From Bacillota bacterium (GTDB taxonomy: Bacteria; Bacillota; Clostridia; Peptostreptococcales; Anaerovoracaceae), in assembly GCA_017442785.1 (NCBI GenBank), contig JAFRZB010000039.1:1-59939 (forward strand): 59,939 nucleotides of DNA, written 5' to 3'. The translations under genes were made by a program, and so were the position numbers. The notes beneath the pieces were generated by a model. That model did not search any database. It was not told the DNA's origin and was given only the letters and a program-made list of their open reading frames with translations. Positions 57,924 to 59,939 of this stretch are shown here, piece after piece (the first letter of the stretch is position 1; every line of letters starts with the position of its first letter).

Positions 57924-59783
57924 ATGAGACCCGTTCCCCCCGAAGAATACGAACGCATGCTGCAGGACGACCGCGACTGGGCGAACCGACTGGTGCAGGC
58001 TGTAAAGGACGATCCTCGCAAGTACGTTAAGTACCGCGACCCCCGCCCCATAACCTCCATCAAGAACATGATAGAGACCTCCGCGGAGATGTTCCCGGAC
58101 CACATAGCTTTCTATACCAAGTTCGAGAAAGGCCCGTACAAGACCATCACCTTTAAGGAGTACATGGCGGACATCAACGCCCTGGGAACCCAGCTTATAG
58201 CGATGGGTCTTAAGGAGAACCGCATAGCCATAATAGGCGACACCAACTACACCTGGTCCGTAAGCGACATGGCAGTAGTCTGCGGAACTGGCTGCGCAGT
58301 GCCTCTCGACAAGGAGCTCCCCTACGACGACCTCAAGAACCTTATCAGGGAATCCGAAGCAACCGCAGTGCTGTTCGACAAGAAGCGCGAGCCCATCTTC
58401 ACCCGCATGATGGCCGAGGGCGGCACGCCGCTCAAATTCCTCATAGCCCAGCAGGAGCACGAGGAGCGCACGGTGGAAGTATCCCTGGAGGACGGCACAA
58501 AGAAGTCCGTACAGGTCCTCTCCTTCTGGAAGCTGCTGGAAGCAGGCAAGGCTCTCGTTGCGGGCGGAGACAGGAGCTTTATTGACGCTCAGATAGACTC
58601 CCGCGAGACCTCGATAATAATATTCACCTCAGGCACCACAGGCATGGCCAAGGGCATAATGCTCTCCCACCGCAACATCTGCGCGGACCTTATAATATCG
58701 CCCACGGTGCTTCTGGTAACGGACCACGAGATCTTCTTCTCGATGCTCCCGATACACCACACCTACGAGTATACCTCCGACTTCCTGATGCCCCACTTCA
58801 AGGGCTCGGCAGTTGCACACTGCGAAGGTCTTAAGTACATACTCAAGAACATCCAGGAGGTCCACCCAACCTTCTTCCTGGGCGTGCCCGCCGTCTTTGA
58901 GACCCTGCACAAGCAGATCTGGAAGGGCATACGCGCCAAGGGCAAGGAAGCCGTTGCAAAGAAGGGCGTAAAGATATCCCTCTTCTTCCGCAACAAGCTC
59001 CACATGGACGTATCCAACCTCTTCTTCAAGGAGATAAAGGAGCAGTTTGGCGGAAGATTCCGCATGTTCATAGCGGGCGGCGCCGCCATCAACCCGGCAA
59101 TACTGGAGGACTTCCAGGCCTTCGGAATACAGGCCCTTCAGGGCTACGGGCTCTCCGAGTGCGCTCCGATGGGCGCCCTCAACCCGGACACCTGCCCCAA
59201 GGCCGCTTCCATAGGCGTTGCCTTCCCGGGCTGCGGAGCAAGGATAGACGAGCCTAACGAGGACGGCATAGGCGAGATATGCCTTCGCGGCGAGAACGTG
59301 ATGCTTGGATACTACAAACGTCCGGACCTTACCGCGGAAGTCATCCGCGACGGCTGGCTCCACACCGGAGACCTCGGCTACATAGACAAGGAAGGCTACA
59401 TCTACATAACCGGCCGCGCCAAGAACGTAATAATCACCAAGAACGGCAAGAACGTGTTCCCCGAAGAGCTTGAATACGAGCTCTCCCTGCACGACTGCAT
59501 AAACGAGTCCATGGTGTTCGAGGCGGAGTCCGAGAACAAGGACGACACCGTGATAGCGGCGTCGATATATCCCGACTGGGAAGTCATAAAGGCAGCGCTG
59601 GCCGAAGGCGCCGACGATACCGCAAAGGTCGAAGAGTATCTCTGGAAGGCCGTAAACGAGACCAACGCCAAGAACCCGACCTACAAGATGATAAAGCAGA
59701 TCTTCGTCCGCCACACCCCGCTGGAGAAGAACACCTCCAACAAGGTGGTCCGCTTCCGCCCGGGCAACAAGCAGGGCAACTGA
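57924..59783 (+). CDS. Long-chain fatty acid-CoA ligase/AMP-binding enzyme
   Basis: A 619-residue adenylate-forming enzyme of the long-chain acyl-CoA synthetase type. The P-loop-like motif is IIIFTSGTTGMAKGIMLSHR, the acyl/adenylate motif LQGYGLSECAP, the hinge WLHTGDLGYIDKEGYIYI and the late lysine in YKMIKQIFVRHTPLEKN. It activates a carboxylic acid with ATP and joins it to CoA, or to an acyl carrier. AAAGGAG stands seven bases before the ATG. It is transcribed alone and is followed by a strong terminator. Confidence 0.92.
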   Translation: MRPVPPEEYERMLQDDRDWANRLVQAVKDDPRKYVKYRDPRPITSIKNMIETSAEMFPDHIAFYTKFEKGPYKTITFKEYMADINALGTQLIAMGLKENRIAIIGDTNYTWSVSDMAVVCGTGCAVPLDKELPYDDLKNLIRESEATAVLFDKKREPIFTRMMAEGGTPLKFLIAQQEHEERTVEVSLEDGTKKSVQVLSFWKLLEAGKALVAGGDRSFIDAQIDSRETSIIIFTSGTTGMAKGIMLSHRNICADLIISPTVLLVTDHEIFFSMLPIHHTYEYTSDFLMPHFKGSAVAHCEGLKYILKNIQEVHPTFFLGVPAVFETLHKQIWKGIRAKGKEAVAKKGVKISLFFRNKLHMDVSNLFFKEIKEQFGGRFRMFIAGGAAINPAILEDFQAFGIQALQGYGLSECAPMGALNPDTCPKAASIGVAFPGCGARIDEPNEDGIGEICLRGENVMLGYYKRPDLTAEVIRDGWLHTGDLGYIDKEGYIYITGRAKNVIITKNGKNVFPEELEYELSLHDCINESMVFEAESENKDDTVIAASIYPDWEVIKAALAEGADDTAKVEEYLWKAVNETNAKNPTYKMIKQIFVRHTPLEKNTSNKVVRFRPGNKQGN

Positions 59784-59806
59784 TGATCAAAACACACAAA
59801 AAAACC

Positions 59807-59833
59807 AACCCCGCGTCCAACGCGGGGTTTTCC
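59807..59833 (+). terminator. Terminator of the acyl-CoA synthetase gene
   Basis: AACCCCGCG/CGCGGGGTT, a 9-bp perfect stem with a 5-nt loop, followed by TTTTCC. The A-rich left side could make it work in both directions. The last 100 bases of the window show no gene; a short imperfect inverted repeat (GCTGCTTA and GAAGCAGC) is near the edge. Confidence 0.88.
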
Positions 59834-59939
59834 ACAATCGGGCATAGCCCTTGTCCCACGCTGACGCGTACAACGCGTAAACGCATCTGCCAACTGCGAT
59901 GCTGCTTACTTGCTCGTTTTAAACGGGGAAGCAGCAGTA

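Noticed and set aside
59840-59939. Short inverted repeats at the right edge of the window
   Set aside because: Too short and imperfect to call, and the sequence is cut by the window end.

Overview
The window looks like a chromosome segment from a moderately GC-rich anaerobic Clostridia-type Bacillota. The reasons are an Rnf complex, AgrC/AgrA-like two-component systems, a BlaI/BlaR1 pair, a UPF0182 protein, a Gram-positive LTA-synthase-type sulfatase, strong AGGAGG ribosome binding sites, and frequent ATA (Ile) and AGG/AGA (Arg) codons in nearly every gene. I cannot name the genus. I see no tRNA, rRNA, CRISPR array, insertion sequence or phage gene. Codon use is even throughout, so nothing looks recently imported.

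Layout. 1-6.6 kb (minus strand): the 5' end of rpsJ with a long leader, a YdcF-like membrane protein, a strongly structured intergenic region that may encode a rod-shaped ncRNA, and an rnfC-D-E-A-B operon that lacks rnfG. 6.6-10.4 kb (plus): a homocysteine S-methyltransferase domain protein, a lipoprotein solute-binding protein, a NifU-like protein and a CapA-like phosphatase with Pro/Glu repeats. 10.4-18.3 kb (minus): a tightly packed operon of zinc-ribbon membrane protein, UPF0182, glutamine synthetase and SDR reductase. 18.3-20.5 kb: a URO-D-family protein and two small proteins.

20.6-26.0 kb and 49.1-53.2 kb hold two paralogous copies of one module: a membrane protein fusing an alpha/beta hydrolase to a polytopic domain, divergent from a LytTR response regulator and a GHKL histidine kinase. 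The divergent spacers contain short direct repeats at a period of 20-21 nt. This is the best candidate in the window for an undescribed system. 26.0-32.4 kb: BlaI/BlaR1 with an unusual sensor end, a glycosyltransferase, AdoHcy hydrolase, and an LTA-synthase-like sulfatase that probably starts at CTG. 32.4-39.1 kb: a local TetR regulon with a drug/metabolite transporter and an amidohydrolase-transporter-amidohydrolase operon, linked by matching palindromes. 39.1-45.9 kb: an araM-araB-DUF2974 operon, a TIGR04076 protein, an esterase and a membrane-anchored glycerophosphodiesterase. 45.9-49.0 kb: an orphan EctB-like transaminase and a macrodomain-SirTM ADP-ribosylation pair. 53.2-57.9 kb: a TetR-controlled redox operon (aldo/keto reductase, CMD-cupin fusion, and a membrane protein fusing DUF4405, SUMF1-like and flavodoxin domains). 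57.9-59.9 kb: an acyl-CoA synthetase with a strong terminator.

Themes. There is membrane energy conversion (Rnf, the DUF4405-flavodoxin protein) and envelope or polar-lipid metabolism (LTA-synthase-like sulfatase, G1P dehydrogenase, GDPD, acyl-CoA synthetase, two hydrolase-membrane fusions). Methyl-group metabolism is also represented (homocysteine methyltransferase, AdoHcy hydrolase, URO-D family). Several small regulons have operators that can be read directly from the sequence. All functional calls come from recognising protein families by eye; no database search was run.
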